A DNA stretch of 64,000 nucleotides, from positions 8,989,501 through 9,053,500 of the forward strand of contig CAMQGK010000144.1 in NCBI GenBank assembly GCA_947000775.1, in the 5' to 3' direction. The position numbers and the translations under genes were made by a program. The DNA is from Pterois miles. Lineage: Eukaryota; Chordata; Actinopteri; Perciformes; Scorpaenidae. The notes below the pieces were generated by a model. It searched no databases, was not told the origin of the DNA, and saw only the letters and a program-made list of their open reading frames with translations. Shown one piece after another: positions 1-13,142 of the stretch (positions are counted from its first letter, which is position 1; every line of letters begins with the position of its first letter).

Positions 1-193
1 CTGCTCCCGACAAGCGCCCCGAGCAGTTGGGGGTTTGGTGCCTTGCTCAGGGGCACCTCGGCAGTGCCCAAGAGGTAAACTGGCACCTCTCCAGCTACCA
101 GTTCACACTCAGTTCTTGGTCCATGTCGGGACTTGAACCAGTGACCCCCCGGTTCCCAAGCCAACTCCCTACAGACTGAGCTACTGCCGCCCC
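1..193 (-). mobile_element. tRNA-derived SINE, minus strand, cut by the window edge
   Basis: On the minus strand the right end reads like a tRNA 5' half: A-box-like gtagctcagtctgtaggg and B-box-like ggttcaagtcccga. A second copy at 14300-14615 shares gagcagttgggggtttggtg and ccttgctcaggggcacctc. It is not a functional tRNA because the acceptor stem and the rest of the fold are missing. Confidence 0.75.
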
Positions 194-2606
194 AATTTGA
201 ATGTCCAAAATCTATCGTAGCTGAACTGATTTATATTAGTGAAAGCCCAAGAAAGAGGTGTCTTTCCCCACTTTACTTGTATTTACCACTGCAAGGCTTA
301 TTTGAATGTAATTATGGTCAAACAGTTGTGACCTGAATATGGTGTATGTTTTGCTATCTATGAACAATGGTCCAGTGAGGCCAATGTGAGTGATGAGGGT
401 TTCATGTCCTCCCCTGTATCCCTGGTCTGACATGATCAGATTGAGTATTTTTGATCAAGTATACAGTAGCTCTTCTAAGCATCATTTCTGCCTCTGGTGT
501 TCCCACTGTGTAATCAGGACACAGTGGGAAGTGCTGAATTGCATCCAATTTCCCCTCGCTTCCCTTTGTTTATTGACTCAGAGACCTGACAAGGAGCGAG
601 ACTCGAGTTGGTCGGGGAGAAAGCCACAGACATCGACTCCTCCTAACCTCTTGCTGGCACTTTCCCTGTGCCATGAACAACCCAGCGGGGAGCTTTGAAG
701 TAGATTGATTACACTTGTGATCACTCTTCTAAGATAATGTCCTTCCTTTTAATCATGCTTTGTGCCGCTGCTCTTTACAAGGATAAGATTATCATCAGCA
801 ACTTGATCACTGTCTCATTGTAAATGCCGTCCTAATTGGACAGCTCTGCTCTCCGTTGGAAGTTTTGAACTTATTTACTGCTGCGTGTCCTTCAGCTGAA
901 ATCACTTTTGGACGTCTGTGTTTTCTGGTCTGGGATATCTTCTCCATCACACAGTCAAAGTCAAATGTCTTCTCACTTGTTTTCTAAGAACAAGGGCTGT
1001 CCTGCATACCATATTTTGGGCTTCAATATGTTGAAGCATTTGGTTCAAGGATTGGTGTAAGGATTTCTACTGCTGGAGTATAGATTGAAAGTTGTTAGGT
1101 CAAAGTAATTACTCCCTAGGACTTCTAAAACTGCCCTTTGTAAAATCAGAGTTGGCAGTATTTGCAATATGTTAGCTTGATCCCTGTGGTGTTGAACTTG
1201 GCAGAGTGCTCTGAAGTCAATAACCTCATATTTACTCATTGGGCACCGGAGAGGCCTTATAATCCTGCAACTCCATAAACCTGACATTTCATCAGAACAC
1301 GCCAGCCATTTACGTTGCCAGACATTGCCCCTAGCTTTGCTTTCACTGAAACATTTCCAGTGTTTGAATTAAGATTTGAGGATGAGTTTGGTGCAAAGAC
1401 GACTTGAATGAGAGTTCAGCCCTCGCAGCCTCAGGCGATCATCAGTAATCCCGTCCTTTTGTTCTCTTTGACATCGGCAGCATTGACCAAACCTGCTCGC
1501 TGTTGTACCACGAGGCACTCTTGATTCTACCGGTCCGCTCTCTTGTCAAGTCCCTTTGTGGTGGTTGACATTTGTGATGGGACACTAATTACTTTATTTG
1601 CCTTGGGGGAAAGAGTTAAAAAAAACAGCAGCCTCAGGCACAATATACCCACAATGTTTTGTGGAGTGACATCTTTTTTTCTTCAGCAGGAAGGATAGAA
1701 TTGGAGACACCTTGTAGTTTAGGTTTGCTCTTTCCTTCATTCTTTCCTTTTTTCCTCAGCACCTCGCCTGAACTGGCTCCCAGTAAATGACTAACAGGCA
1801 GATCAGTGGCCAGCCGCAGGGGTCCTGGCTGACCTTTTAAACCTTCCATGTTTATTATTTGCACTGTCAAAGCTCCACGTGTCACCGTCTGACCTCCACT
1901 CTCATTCCCAAACTAGCGACCGTGCGACAGCCTCGCAGACAAAGAGCCGGTAGAAGAGGTAAGATGGGGAAGTCGGACCAGACCAGATGCCTTTGTTGTG
2001 ATCACGAGTGTGTCTGGCATTATGTAAATAGTGCTTATCCAGTGTTAATTGCCTCTGCTGCTAGGATGAGCATATTAAACGTGAAGGAAACAATTTACCG
2101 CTTTCAAAGTCTCCCCAGGCCACCGTGAATAAGACCGGCCCTGGTATTTGAAGGCATTGCTGGTGCCATCTGCTACCTGTGTCATCTCATCTGCACTCTG
2201 AGACTTCATGGGATATAGCAGATAATTAAAGAATAAATCTAGTTTGTTACAACTTGGGTTTTATTTTTCTAGTTTTTGCCATTGTTTGTCTCTGTAATAA
2301 TGCTGCTGCATCCCCAGATCTTAGCAGTTACCTTGGTGACAATGTTATCATTGCTGATATAACTCAAATTGTAGTAACTCAGAATATTTCTTTAACATTT
2401 AGAGGGCGGATCCATCTGTGGTCTGTTCCTTTTTTTTTCAAACGGAAACTTCCACTCATTTCACTCACACCCATTAGCAAAAAGCTGTGACGTAGGCTAC
2501 CAAAGTTAGCTAATCGAAGCCAGTCAATAAGGTTATGAATAATGTGAATGCTAGCACTCGCAGAGTCAAAGCTAGCTGTGCTAAGTTTGGGAATCACTGA
2601 CAAGGG
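194..2606. other. Presumed pdzrn4 intron, no feature seen
   Basis: Mixed-composition non-coding sequence. The small open frames show no conserved motif, and no PDZ1-type exon was found. Confidence 0.5.
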
Positions 2607-2888
2607 TTACCATATTTTTCGCACTATAAGGTGCACTGGATTATAAGGCACATTAAGCACGAGACAAAACGGTCAGATACGTCAAACTTTATTCAGTTAA
2701 TTTAATAACTCAATAACTTCAATAACTCAACATTTTCCAGTTATAACACATGAAATACAAAACAATACACTCACTTTTCAGTTCATTCCTCTTCAAATCC
2801 ACAAATCCATCAAATCCTTCATTATCAGTGTCTGAGTTAAACAGTTGGGCTATTTGAAGTGTGCCTTATAGTGCAAAAAATACGGTAA
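2607..2888. mobile_element. MITE with ~28-bp inverted ends (cactataagg type)
   Basis: Left end TTACCATATTTTTCGCACTA and right end, read on the minus strand, TTACCGTATTTTTTGCACTA, with similarity continuing through taaggtgcac/taaggcac. The 226-bp interior is AT-rich and non-coding. I recall this end sequence as a very common fish MITE; the superfamily is not assigned. Confidence 0.8.
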
Positions 2889-2892
2889 TTTG

Positions 2893-3044
2893 GATATTTG
2901 AAGTGAGGTTGTATGATAGTCCCGTGTTCTGTGTGGTAAAATTATTATTTTTGCGAATATAACGGCTTCAGTTCCCTGTTGGAAAGGGTCATCTGACGGT
3001 GAGGTAAAGAGGCTATGCACACCGCCATCTAAGTTACCATACAT
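2893..3044. repeat. Diverged fragment of the 41550-42108 MITE
   Basis: ttgaagtgaggttgtatga matches the left inner end of that element, and cttcagttccctgttggaaa with ctgacggtgaggt matches its interior near 41870. It abuts the MITE at 2607-2888. Confidence 0.55.
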
Positions 3045-3051
3045 AACTTTA

Positions 3052-3500
3052 ATAAGATAAGATAAGATAAGATGAACTTTATTAATCCCCGAAGGGAAAA
3101 TTATCTTTCAGTTACATCCCGTCCAAGAACATAAAAAACAGTGACACATAACGGGGGGACAGGAGCGGGAGGACTGAGGGTCGCCACCATTGGACGGCGC
3201 CCCGTTTCCTTAGATGAGAAAAGGGAGAACAAGAGGAAAGGAGAAGAGGGAAAAAAAGCATCTCCCAGACTAGGCTCCTGTAGGGGGGTATAGTGTGGGA
3301 TCTGGAAAAAACACCTCTGCACATAGCAACATGATAAGACATTACAACAAAACTCAAGGACTTGCACATGTGGGAGGGGGAAGGGCATTGGGGAGGGGAG
3401 GTGTCCCAGCACAGATTGGGGGGGAGTGTTCGCCTCTGAGCGTCTCACAACAACCCTCCAAGTTGTACTGTGACAAGGGGAGAGGAGGGGGGAGGGGGCC
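3052..3500 (-). mobile_element. Retroelement 3' end with (ATCTT)n tail, minus strand
   Basis: A plus-strand ataagataagataagataag run followed by tgaactttattaatccccga is, on the minus strand, a typical fish LINE/SINE 3' end (cggggattaataaagttca plus an ATCTT repeat). The sequence to the right is C/T-rich on the minus strand and likely belongs to it. Small open frames here are by-products of the G/A bias. The family is uncertain. Confidence 0.5.
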
Positions 3501-3683
3501 GCGAAGACGAATATATCGACTAAAGGATGCAGAAATGCAGAAATCTACGTCAGGTGTCATGGGAAAGTTTTTATGAGGGCTTTGGAAAAAAAGCATTTTG
3601 ATGCATAAATGATGCATAAAACATACATACCCAAAATTTTAATGTACGGATTTGAATACTTAAGTATTGTGTGTATTGTGTGT

Positions 3684-3720
<37 letters not shown>
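3684..3720 (+). repeat. Compound (AC)n(AT)n microsatellite
   Basis: ACACAC run changing to ATATAT at 3702. Confidence 0.95.
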
Positions 3721-4773
3721 GTATGATATAAAAACCTAAAAACAATACAAAATAATGGACTCGCCCTTTAAGTAGATCTTTTTCTGTAAGCATAGCTCTA
3801 TTGTACACAAAGACGACAGAAATGGGCTACAGACAAGTAGACAAAGTGAGGAAAGAGCAGTGGTGGCACTTTTGTGAGTATTTTGTGCCCCTTTAGACTT
3901 AAAAATACTCCTACTCTGCACCTCCGTTCATTGTGCCTCCTCTCTGCCTCTCTCCTGTGCATTGCGAGGTGTTCCATGACAGTACCCATTTGATTTTCTT
4001 CACTCAGCATATGGATGGCACCATTACTCCTTACAACATCTCTTCACGCCAGCCAGGCCATTTTGCTGATCTGCACAGTACATAGCATCATCTTACTGCC
4101 CCCCATCTCCCGCTCCTCTCCCGTCCCCCCAAACCAATTACCAGTTATCACCAAGGAGGTGGCTGTTCATCCATTAGTTATTCATCCACCCAAGTGCAGC
4201 TTTTACTCTAATTCGATTTTCTCCCTCCATTTTACATTAAAACTCACTCCAAGATGGCAAGATCTTAAAAGTTAAGCACAGAGATTAACTGCACATCTCT
4301 AAATCTCTTTAACAAATATACCCTGCATGTACCATTAACCTTGAACAAGCTGATTAACTTAGCACTCTGTTTCTCTCACTAGTCCCAAATCATATTTAGT
4401 AGAATTTCATAATCCAGCCAAAATAGGATAGTACAATTATGTCGCAATCAACTGTAATCTGTTAGTGATGAAGATGGAACACCATATTGATCTAATTTCA
4501 TGGGGAAGTGATCCTGAGCAGAACAGTACGATATTATCACACAAAGCATCTGACAAAAGGGGCCAAGAACAATAAGAAATTTGATGAAATGTTTACCCAA
4601 CAATGTTTCATGTACAGCATTGTGAGCATCGCTTTATGTGTGTGAGTTAATGCATTACTGCTTCCTATCTGTCTGCACACTGGTGTGTGTCTTGCTGTGG
4701 GTGTCAGATAGCCTGGAGAAACCGTTGCAGGTTTCATTAATGCAATAACAGTGACCTACAATCAGTATTTGGC

Positions 4774-4972
4774 AAGTTGGCTCAGAGGGTAGAGCAGGTC
4801 GTCCACCAAGCAGAAGGTCGGAGTTTTGATCCCCGGCTGCTCCGGTCACATGCCGATGTGTCCGTGAGCAAGACATTTAACCCCAAAATGGCTTCCGAAT
4901 GCATAGCCATCAGTGTGTGAATGAGATGAATGAGTATTTAGATTACATCCTATACACTGTACCTTTAAGGAT
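4774..4972 (+). mobile_element. tRNA-like SINE, plus strand
   Basis: A-box-like ttggctcagagggtagag and B-box-like agttttgatccccggc, followed by gagcaagacatttaacccca and gaatgcatagccatcagtgt, a layout I recall from many fish SINE copies. The B box is decayed (tttt for the usual ttcg). Confidence 0.6.
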
Positions 4973-6036
4973 ATTTGGATGATTGTTGGGATAATATTGA
5001 TTTGCAATCATTTTGGCCAGAATAATCATGACACACGTCATGTCACAAACATTACTTTATTCAGGAATGTTTTTCTGCCCACAACACAGCAGACAAGCCC
5101 AAGTGTAAAAGAGGAAGTAGGGAAAATAGCAGTGGAAGTAGGTGATGGGTTCTTAAACGTATTACTCAAAGGTCTGCATCTGATTTTTATTCAAGTTTAG
5201 ATGCCTAGAACAATTCGCAATAACAAAATAACATAACGTATTGTATTCATGTATCGTTAGGATTTTATCAGCACTAGCCTACTACTCTTATGATATTTAA
5301 AAACAAGAATAATATTTAAAACAAGAATACATTTTAAATATATTGAAATGTTTCTAGAGCAGTAATGGTAATGTTTGCAGCAGTAGTCACCATATAAACT
5401 CATTAATATCTCACTGAAAACAAATGTAAAATGTCATTAAAATAAATAATATTTCTGGCATCACAATACTAAGTGAAGTAGACGGAGGAGGAGCTGCTAT
5501 ATCTCAGCCAGCAGATCAGCTTACAACAATTTTGAGATACATGGTAAACTAAGCTAAACAGGCTACATACAGACAGCTTGTGTTTAAGCTTGTTTGTACC
5601 AATTCCCTATTAGCCGACTACTGTTAAAATGTTGGCGCGTTTCGGTACCCATCCTTAAGTAGGCTGGGTCCAGATTTATTTGTCATTCAGTCCAGATGCA
5701 GACCTTGGTCAGGACTTTGAGAAGCACCTGGCTTAGAGCTTTCTTCATGTCCTCTGCTACACAACACTTTTGACATTGAGTATTAGAATAGTTCATTATA
5801 AGATCTCTTCTCCCTTTGTCCTTGTGTAACAGTTGTCCTTACACTGAGCGATCACAGCAAGAGATTGGATAATAAACGGACTGAATGAGCTGATACACTT
5901 TAGGACGACTTGTGCAATAAAGGGAGTACTCCACACCTTTAATGTGAAAAACAACCAAGTTATGTGGTTGCAGGGGCTAAAGGAGGCCTGTACATTCGTT
6001 CATGTAATGATGTTGAGGGGATTGTCAGATTTCCCT

Positions 6037-6106
<70 letters not shown>

Positions 6107-8154
6107 GTCATTGGAGTGTTGCTTCAGTCGCTCAGACAGTAGCGCTGACTGTCTGGGAGTGATTTATGCAGTCATAAGGGCTATACTGTAGCGGACTTTG
6201 GCCCGTATTTTATTCTGACACTTATTATTGAAATGAGACATTTGGGTGTAAAGGGGAACCCAAGCCGTTTTCTAACCAAGAGGACGAGGTAGCAGTCATG
6301 CTCACAGCCCTCCAGCATTTGGAATTACATCAGGGAGTATTTAATTCCACCTCTCTACTGAATGTTCTTGTTCACTTGTATGTATTTTTTATATTTGAAA
6401 ATGCAAATTGAGTTTCACAGGTTGAAAGATGGAATTGCATCACATTGTTGTTGAGCTGCAGCGTAGTGGCTGCTGTTCAGGTGCTTGGAGGTGCAGAAGA
6501 GGCAGTCAGTCACCATCCTCCGCTCTATTGTTGCATACACTCAGCTGAGAAAATCAACAAACAATAGAGGAGCGAAGTGAGAGGAGTTATTTTTGCCATT
6601 CAGGGTCCTGGAAGTATAAATCCAGTTCATTTCCAGGATAGACATGTTACATGATTGGCAGTTGGAGCATTTCTGAGGCTTGTGTGGACATAAATTATCA
6701 GCACAAAAGATGAGCCACTGCATTCAAAAACATCTGCCTGTTTTATTGTTATGAAAAACCCAGTGTTGCAGGCCTATGTACATAAGCACTTGGACTTCCA
6801 AGGGGTGCTCTGGTGACCTTGGGGTTTTAGGGCACAAACCATGAACTGTTACATCCCCAGTTCAAGTGTGGCCAGAGATATTTGTTTCACAACCTTCCCC
6901 ATCTCTTCCCCCCTTTATTTGCCATCATTGCTCTGCTGTTTCTCACCAATAAAGGCATAAACTGACGATAGAAGAAAGTAGATATAAATATACTATATGG
7001 ACTGGAGACACAAACATTGCAATACATAAGTGGCCACATTGTGTAGACAGAAAGGACATGCTGTGATCAATAAATCAGATCAATTAGCTGGTGACTAATA
7101 ACTGTCCTCATACAGTCTCGCCCCCGTTTATATTTTGTTATCTTTGATTGAAGGGCTGATTGCTTTCCGGGGGAGGAGTTCATCTTTAGTACCAATTATT
7201 TATCGCAGAATTTACAAATCACTTTGCTCCTTCATGTTCTCTGGCTCTCCTTTTTTGTTTGGTTGAAAACAAAAGAATCACTAATGACCCCCCTTCTCCC
7301 CCTAAAACAAGCATGCAGGAGACCAGAGAGAAAGTTGAGTGTTCAGATTTCAGTACTTTTGGAGCTTCTAACTGAATCTCTGACTTCACTGGTTGTACTT
7401 TCAGATATCCGCTTCATTTTACTTTTTCGCTTTTTAGCTGCATAGTAGTCATGTTAAGTTACAGCTGTTGAAAACCCAACATTTCCTGATTTTGCTGCTT
7501 CATAATAAAAGCTGTTATATAGATATAATATATTAAGTAACGGGGGACTTTTATTGTGAAGAATATAGGAAATGAAATGTGTTTGACCATTTCACAGCCG
7601 CTCCTTTGAGTAGAGGGTAACTGTAGCAATGGAGACGTAAATCCCTGCCATGCTGGGCCGACACACGTTGAGGCGTTGTAGCATTTATTCAGTGACAGCC
7701 TAAACTGTGTAAACACTGCTACGCTCACAGCTAGTTACATCTGCTTTCCTCTCACCTTCACTCCCGTCACATAAACTCCTTCGCTCTCTCGCTCTCGACC
7801 GCAAACACCTACACAATCCACGCATTTAGTTATTCCTTAAAGGAGTTCTCTATTAACACATTTTAGTTTAAAAAACATCTTAAAAAATACATAATTCCCT
7901 GATGTTTTGCCCTGGCGGGGAGTCATCTCAGGCCTGCCAGGCTTGCAATATCCTAGAGGAATCCCTGCATTCAACATAATTAAATATCATTCTCTCATTA
8001 ACAACAGGTGAGGACCATTATTGTGGCCGATCCGTGTTGTGTCTAATGATAGTCTCGTTAAATTGCCAAAGCCTACTTCCAAGGAGCACTTTGGTATGAA
8101 ACCTCCGATAACAAATGCAAAATTCTGTGGCTGCAGCTACTTTGTGAGACACTA
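4973..8154. other. Presumed pdzrn4 intron, only the TC repeat recognised
   Basis: No exon or mobile element recognised apart from the (TC)33 at 6039. The stretch 7890-8090 is repeat-free and of even complexity (see findings). Confidence 0.5.
6039..6104 (+). repeat. (TC)33 microsatellite
   Basis: Uninterrupted TC dinucleotides, pyrimidine on the plus strand, in the presumed upstream pdzrn4 intron. Leucine/serine-rich open frames here are artefacts. Confidence 0.97.
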
Positions 8155-8335
8155 GTCAAAGAAAAACTTCCACATTCTGGAAAATATGCAAATTTTCTTT
8201 TTCTTTTTTTTTGCCAAGACTTAAATGAGAGCATGGATACCAATCTCATGTCTGTACACTAATTATGAAGCGACAGACAGCAGCTATTTGGCTAAGCTTA
8301 GCGTGACAGCTGACCTGGTCTGTCCAAAGGTAATG
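8155..8335 (+). repeat. Dispersed fish repeat fragment (gatacc..tctcatgtctg family)
   Basis: Shares gataccaatctcatgtctgt with gataccactctcatgtctgt at 20611-20630, and cagcagctatttggctaagc with a related stretch near 21724-21740. The family is common in percomorph genomes as I recall; the element type is unknown. Confidence 0.45.
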
Positions 8336-11154
8336 CAACGTGAGGGTTTGATATGTGGTTGCTGGATCACTCTTGTTGGATGGATAGATGGATAACTGTC
8401 TTAAAACTGTTCTTCACACTTTGTTGCTTGTATCTAGAAGGTAAGCTGCATATTGGGAAGTCTGATCTGACATCTGCAAAAACTTTCAAAAACTTGAGGC
8501 TCGCTGCCCGACGACCTAACCTTAACCATTCAAGGGGAATGCCTAACTTTAACTATAAGACTTGTAGACAACTCGTGGGTTACTTTCTTGACATGACCCA
8601 CTTTGTCAGCTTCACAACAGCAACACTTCCTTGTTCCTAACTCACATGACTGAACCTGTTTTAAAATAAATAACTGTGTGAACATAACTCAGCATTAACT
8701 CAAATATATGAATTAACCTCACCTCCTACAATAACAAAATCCACCTACTAACACCTTCAAAGTTCTCTAATTAATGTCCATGACACATCAAGCCAATGGT
8801 CGGCTGCCAGTTTGGGGTCATCGGTTAGCGTCCATCGGCTTAGTCTTTTCTGTGTCTCCCACATTGTGGGCTCCAGTCCGTCTGTGAGGTTTTTCGGCCA
8901 GTTCAGCTTGTTGAATCGGTGGCGGAGCTCATGGGTGAGATAAATCACTCTGATTGGCTGTTCAGCTTAAACAAATCTGTGCACGAGAAGAGAAACCGAA
9001 GTGAAGAAAGCAAGCAAACAAGTGCAGTCAAGAGGAAAACACAGAAGGCTCTTCTCTTTTTTCATCTTCATCATGACCATCTGGAATGAAGTGGTGAGTG
9101 TCAGTGTTGTGAAAATGGTCGACAAACGCTGCTTTATTTCATGTACGTATCATAACAACAGCTTGTATATCTGCAGTCCTCCTGTCTTCTGGTTTCCCTT
9201 TTTGAATGACGAATTCGGACGACTGCGACTTGCTGGTGTGGAGAGTTATCACATCTCATCCACAGTGGGTTGACCTATCCACAATTTATGAGCTATCATA
9301 ATTCAATCAGCGCTCAGTTGTGATGGTTGACCACTAGTAGCGGTGGTCCCTCTTTTATCTTCAGAGCACAGCTCTTGTGGCCATGTTTCCTTCCCCCACC
9401 TTTAATGTACCTTCACCTCCTCTGGTACTGTCACCATTCCTCAGTCTCCTCCAACTCTTTCATCTGAGGGCTCCGCACAGCTGACTGGACCTTATCGCTG
9501 ACAGATTACTTTTCCCCAAAAGATGAGCAGACAGAACAGGCGTGTAATCGACGGCTGTAAGCGCTACACTCCCGAGGCTGGATGACCTACATGTTATACT
9601 TTCTCCATCTGCCTGCATACGCTCAACACCCCACAGGCTGCCACTCAAACCGGCAGGTGACTGCACACCGGAGACGCAGACTGTGTGTAACGGAGGCTCA
9701 CTGCATGTACAGATGTTAAGCACAACACCCAAGGTTACATGCAGTGGTTAAATAGCCCCTGATGCTCGCTCTGCTGCCGCTGAAAGCCTTGTTTACTTGT
9801 CTGTGTAGCTGAAGTAGAAAGGATGACCTTCATTCAGCTCAGCACATTTCCAGTTCAACCAGGATACGAGTGAAGACGGACACTTTCTCCTTGTGCACAG
9901 CATAAACTATGAAATTAAAAACAAAAACATTTCATTAAGATTCAAAGTGCTACATGCAAGCCATAAAGCAATGTATGCAGTTAATTGTAAGGCATAAAAA
10001 AGCTAATGGACTATTAGAGTCTACTGCCTGGGGCTGCCTTTCCTCCTCACAGAAGAAGTTCATCAATCACTTCCATCAGTAATCCTCCGCAAGCTGCCGG
10101 CAGTGTCTGCACCTCCTAGAAAAGGTCCCTCAGCAGAGGCAGCATCGCATGTGGCTGAAGTTGACATCTTAACAGATAAACTGGCCCCACTTTACTACCA
10201 CTGTCACTACATTCTGCCCTCGGTCTTTGGAGATATTGATGGGAGCTAGCAGTCGATGAGACAAAGGCACTGACGGAAGAGACGCCCGAGGAGTCCAGCT
10301 AAGCCACTACGTGTTTGCTCTCTCCTGCTTGTCCTCGTACCTGGAGGATGCTCGATAAGATGGGACACAGATGAGGGAATCTTGTGCTTTGCTTCAAGCA
10401 ACTCTGGGCTCATGGTTGTAAAAACAGCGACTTTTCAATGACGTTTTCAAGTAAGTCTTGTTTGTTTGCGCACAACTGCTCAGAACAGCTTAAAGTGACA
10501 GTGTGATATTTACTGAAGCAGAGACTTAAGGCACTCAGTTGCGTCATAAATACACATTTTTTGAATGTCTGTGTCAATATTGGACTCTGCCACTGAGAAA
10601 ATGAAAAGAAAAGAGGTTTCATCCTTTCGTTACACTCTACTAAGCTGGTTTACTGCATTTGTTGTGGGGAAAGGCTGGTGGTCGTCTCAGGGGCTTTGAA
10701 TGAAAACACATTTCTCTTCTGGCTGCAGCTGCTGCATATCCATGTGCAAACAGCCAGCAGATGTGTCTTGGTCCAGCTACTCCATCCCAATGCCCAGCTC
10801 TTTCCAACTTCACTTTTTCCTGATCATCTCCTGGACCCAGTTGTACAGCTAATGATCTCTCATGAATAATCCCCATTGTTTTGTTCCAGACCAGTAAAGT
10901 GTTGACTCTGTGCATATGGAGCAGTTTTGGCCATGAAACACTCGCAGCGCTGCTTTGGAGTTGATAAACACTACAGCTGCTAAATAATTTGTTGCAAACA
11001 GATTTTGTTTACCAGCATGTGTTTATGAATGAATATGTATTTGCATACTTTGAAGAGGATAGTTTATGCAAGTGTGACTAAATCAAAATATGTGATGAAA
11101 CTTTAAGAGGCTACAGCTTGTACTGAACCAGTGAAAGTGGGAAGAAATGGTGTC
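8336..11154. other. Presumed pdzrn4 intron
   Basis: No exon seen. 8757-8945 and 9190-9250 have a repeat-like feel (gtgtctcccacattgtgggc; gaattcggacgactgcgact) but show no second copy here. Confidence 0.45.
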
Positions 11155-11830
11155 TTAAGAGGACCTATTACGCTTGAGAAAAGTCTAGTCTTCTATGATT
11201 GGTCAGCTGGCCCACTATCCCACTATGCCAATGTGTTACTTGGTGACATCACCATGTAACGGAAGAAAAGACAGGATTTCATGCAAGGCGTTTCAGGCTG
11301 TTCAGAAGCATTGTTTTTGTGGGGGGTGGCTGATTTTTTTGGTACATGATGTGGGGCATCATGTTGGCTGCTCCTCATTTGCATAAATTTGAGGTCAAGG
11401 CTACTTTATGCAAATTGAGGACTCCCTGCCTCTGGAAACTTTTGGCAATCAGTTGTCGATCAAAAATAAAGACAGAATCAGCAACTGCATGGCTTATTTC
11501 TTGCATAAAATGTTTTCAGAAATGCATTTTGGTGAACTGTTTTCATGATATAAGAGAAGAAAGTTTCCAAACGTGCCACCATGTTGGTTCTGGTCTGAAA
11601 GCTGGGAGCAGCAGCCCACAAGACTAAGTGTTCATCCAATCAGGTGCCTAGAGCCTGTTTAGTGGCAGCCCATCAAGAGTCCAATGCTGGGAAGTGAGGT
11701 GATCCCTCACGATAAAAAGTGGTGTGGACTGTTGGCTTTGTAACTTTACAGACCGTTTATGTGCACAAAAAACGATATAACACACTAAAGGAAAGGGGAA
11801 AATCACAAAAGCATAATAGGTCCTCTTTAA
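11155..11830. mobile_element. TTAA-bounded MITE (piggyBac-like ends), 676 bp
   Basis: Starts TTAAGAGGACCTATTACGCT and ends AGCATAATAGGTCCTCTTTAA, which are inverted copies of about 20 bp bounded by TTAA on both sides. TTAA duplication is the piggyBac superfamily hallmark; the assignment is inference. The interior has no transposase. A partial direct copy lies at 23160-23470, sharing ccatgttggtt, tccaatcaggtg and tccaatgctgggaag. Confidence 0.75.
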
Positions 11831-12936
11831 CCGTAAAGCTACTTGAGAAATAAGCCATGTACAAAAATGTTTCCCATTAAAATTCCACTGTATAGTCACC
11901 TTCGGCATATTTAGGCTTGCTAGCTGATGATGCACTTTGCAGAGCTGTCGCAAGACATCTCAGACATGGACTGTGCTGAAGGCAGATCTTCAGTGTGGGT
12001 GTATCTAGGAAGCTGCAGCCAGGCCTACAGAAACCCATCCCATCTGTCAGATAGGACTACAGATCCTAACTGAGGCAGTGTGTTTAGCTGGATAGGCATC
12101 AGCCAAGGGGACACCACAAGGATGGCAAAGTCCCTCATGCAGGAGTTAAGGCGAATTAATATTCTCGTGCTGATTGGGGATTAATTGTTCCATCTGGCTC
12201 TCATGAAAACCACTGAAGAGAATTAAAAACAACACTCCCTCCTCTTTTTCCTGACGTGTTTCCTCTTGTTTCATTATGGCCATGGAGTATGGCTACCTAA
12301 GCTGAAGCTTGAAGGAGGAGACTGGGCTGGACGGGCTGTACCAGAGGGAGAGCTGGGAAATTTGATCATTTTTCTCTGGGACTGGGACTGTCATACGCCA
12401 TAGGCTGCCTCATTTGTCTGCTCCAACTCCTTTGTTTCCAGCAGGCTCCCTGTTCCAGGATTAGCCCGCGGAGCGAGACACAAGCAGGAAAATAAGACGG
12501 AGAGAGAGACACGCACACATAGTCAAAGGCACTATATAAGCTAATTATTGTAGTGCTCCATGTTTCTTTAATACAGTACTTAACTCTAATGTACGTGCTG
12601 CTGTATTTAATACCTGCTGACTGGCCAAAAAAAGCCGAATGAAAGCAGGTTTGGTGGTGAGGGAAGGAGGGACGAGGGAGGCTGAGCGACCACGCTTTTA
12701 TTTTTCCTCCAAATTGCCCTGCAGTTCCACAGGAGTGGTGTTGACCCACTTTATCTCCCACTCAGGTGATTAATGCAGTATCGCTACAAACAAAGGTCAC
12801 ATCAGGAGGCAGAGGAGGAGGCCAAAGCACAACAAGAGCTAAGGGAGTTATATATGGCTGCTGTTAGGGCTGAGAAAGAGTACGCTGTTAGTTATTTGGT
12901 AGGGCATCACTCAGTCTCCAGAGAGACAAAAACAAT

Positions 12937-12939
<3 letters not shown>
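11831..12939. other. Presumed pdzrn4 intron with a repeat-free segment
   Basis: No gene. 12130-12290 is AT-rich, repeat-free and carries several attaatt-type homeodomain-like sites. Confidence 0.4.

Positions 12940-12992
<53 letters not shown>
12940..12992 (+). repeat. (CA)26 microsatellite
   Basis: Uninterrupted CA dinucleotides. Confidence 0.97.
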
Positions 12993-12996
<4 letters not shown>

Positions 12997-13142
12997 TCAA
13001 CAGGAATGTTTGGATATGTGAATGAACCAGGAATGAGAGTCACACTGTTTATGTATTATTACATCATAAACATGTTTTATGTTTTCTCTTAGCAGGTAAT
13101 GATGTTAGCTATGTGGAAGTCCATTAAATTAAATTAAACACC

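Noticed and set aside
120..193. Possible tRNA gene (A and B boxes on the minus strand)
   Set aside because: No full cloverleaf, and the same sequence occurs at 14500-14615 as part of a SINE.
3101..3617. Several overlapping open frames on both strands
   Set aside because: They follow from the purine/pyrimidine bias of a retroelement tail; no reverse transcriptase or other motif is present.
12940..12992. CRISPR-like regular repeats (CA, GT, TC, GA tracts)
   Set aside because: Simple microsatellites in a vertebrate genome, with no spacers.
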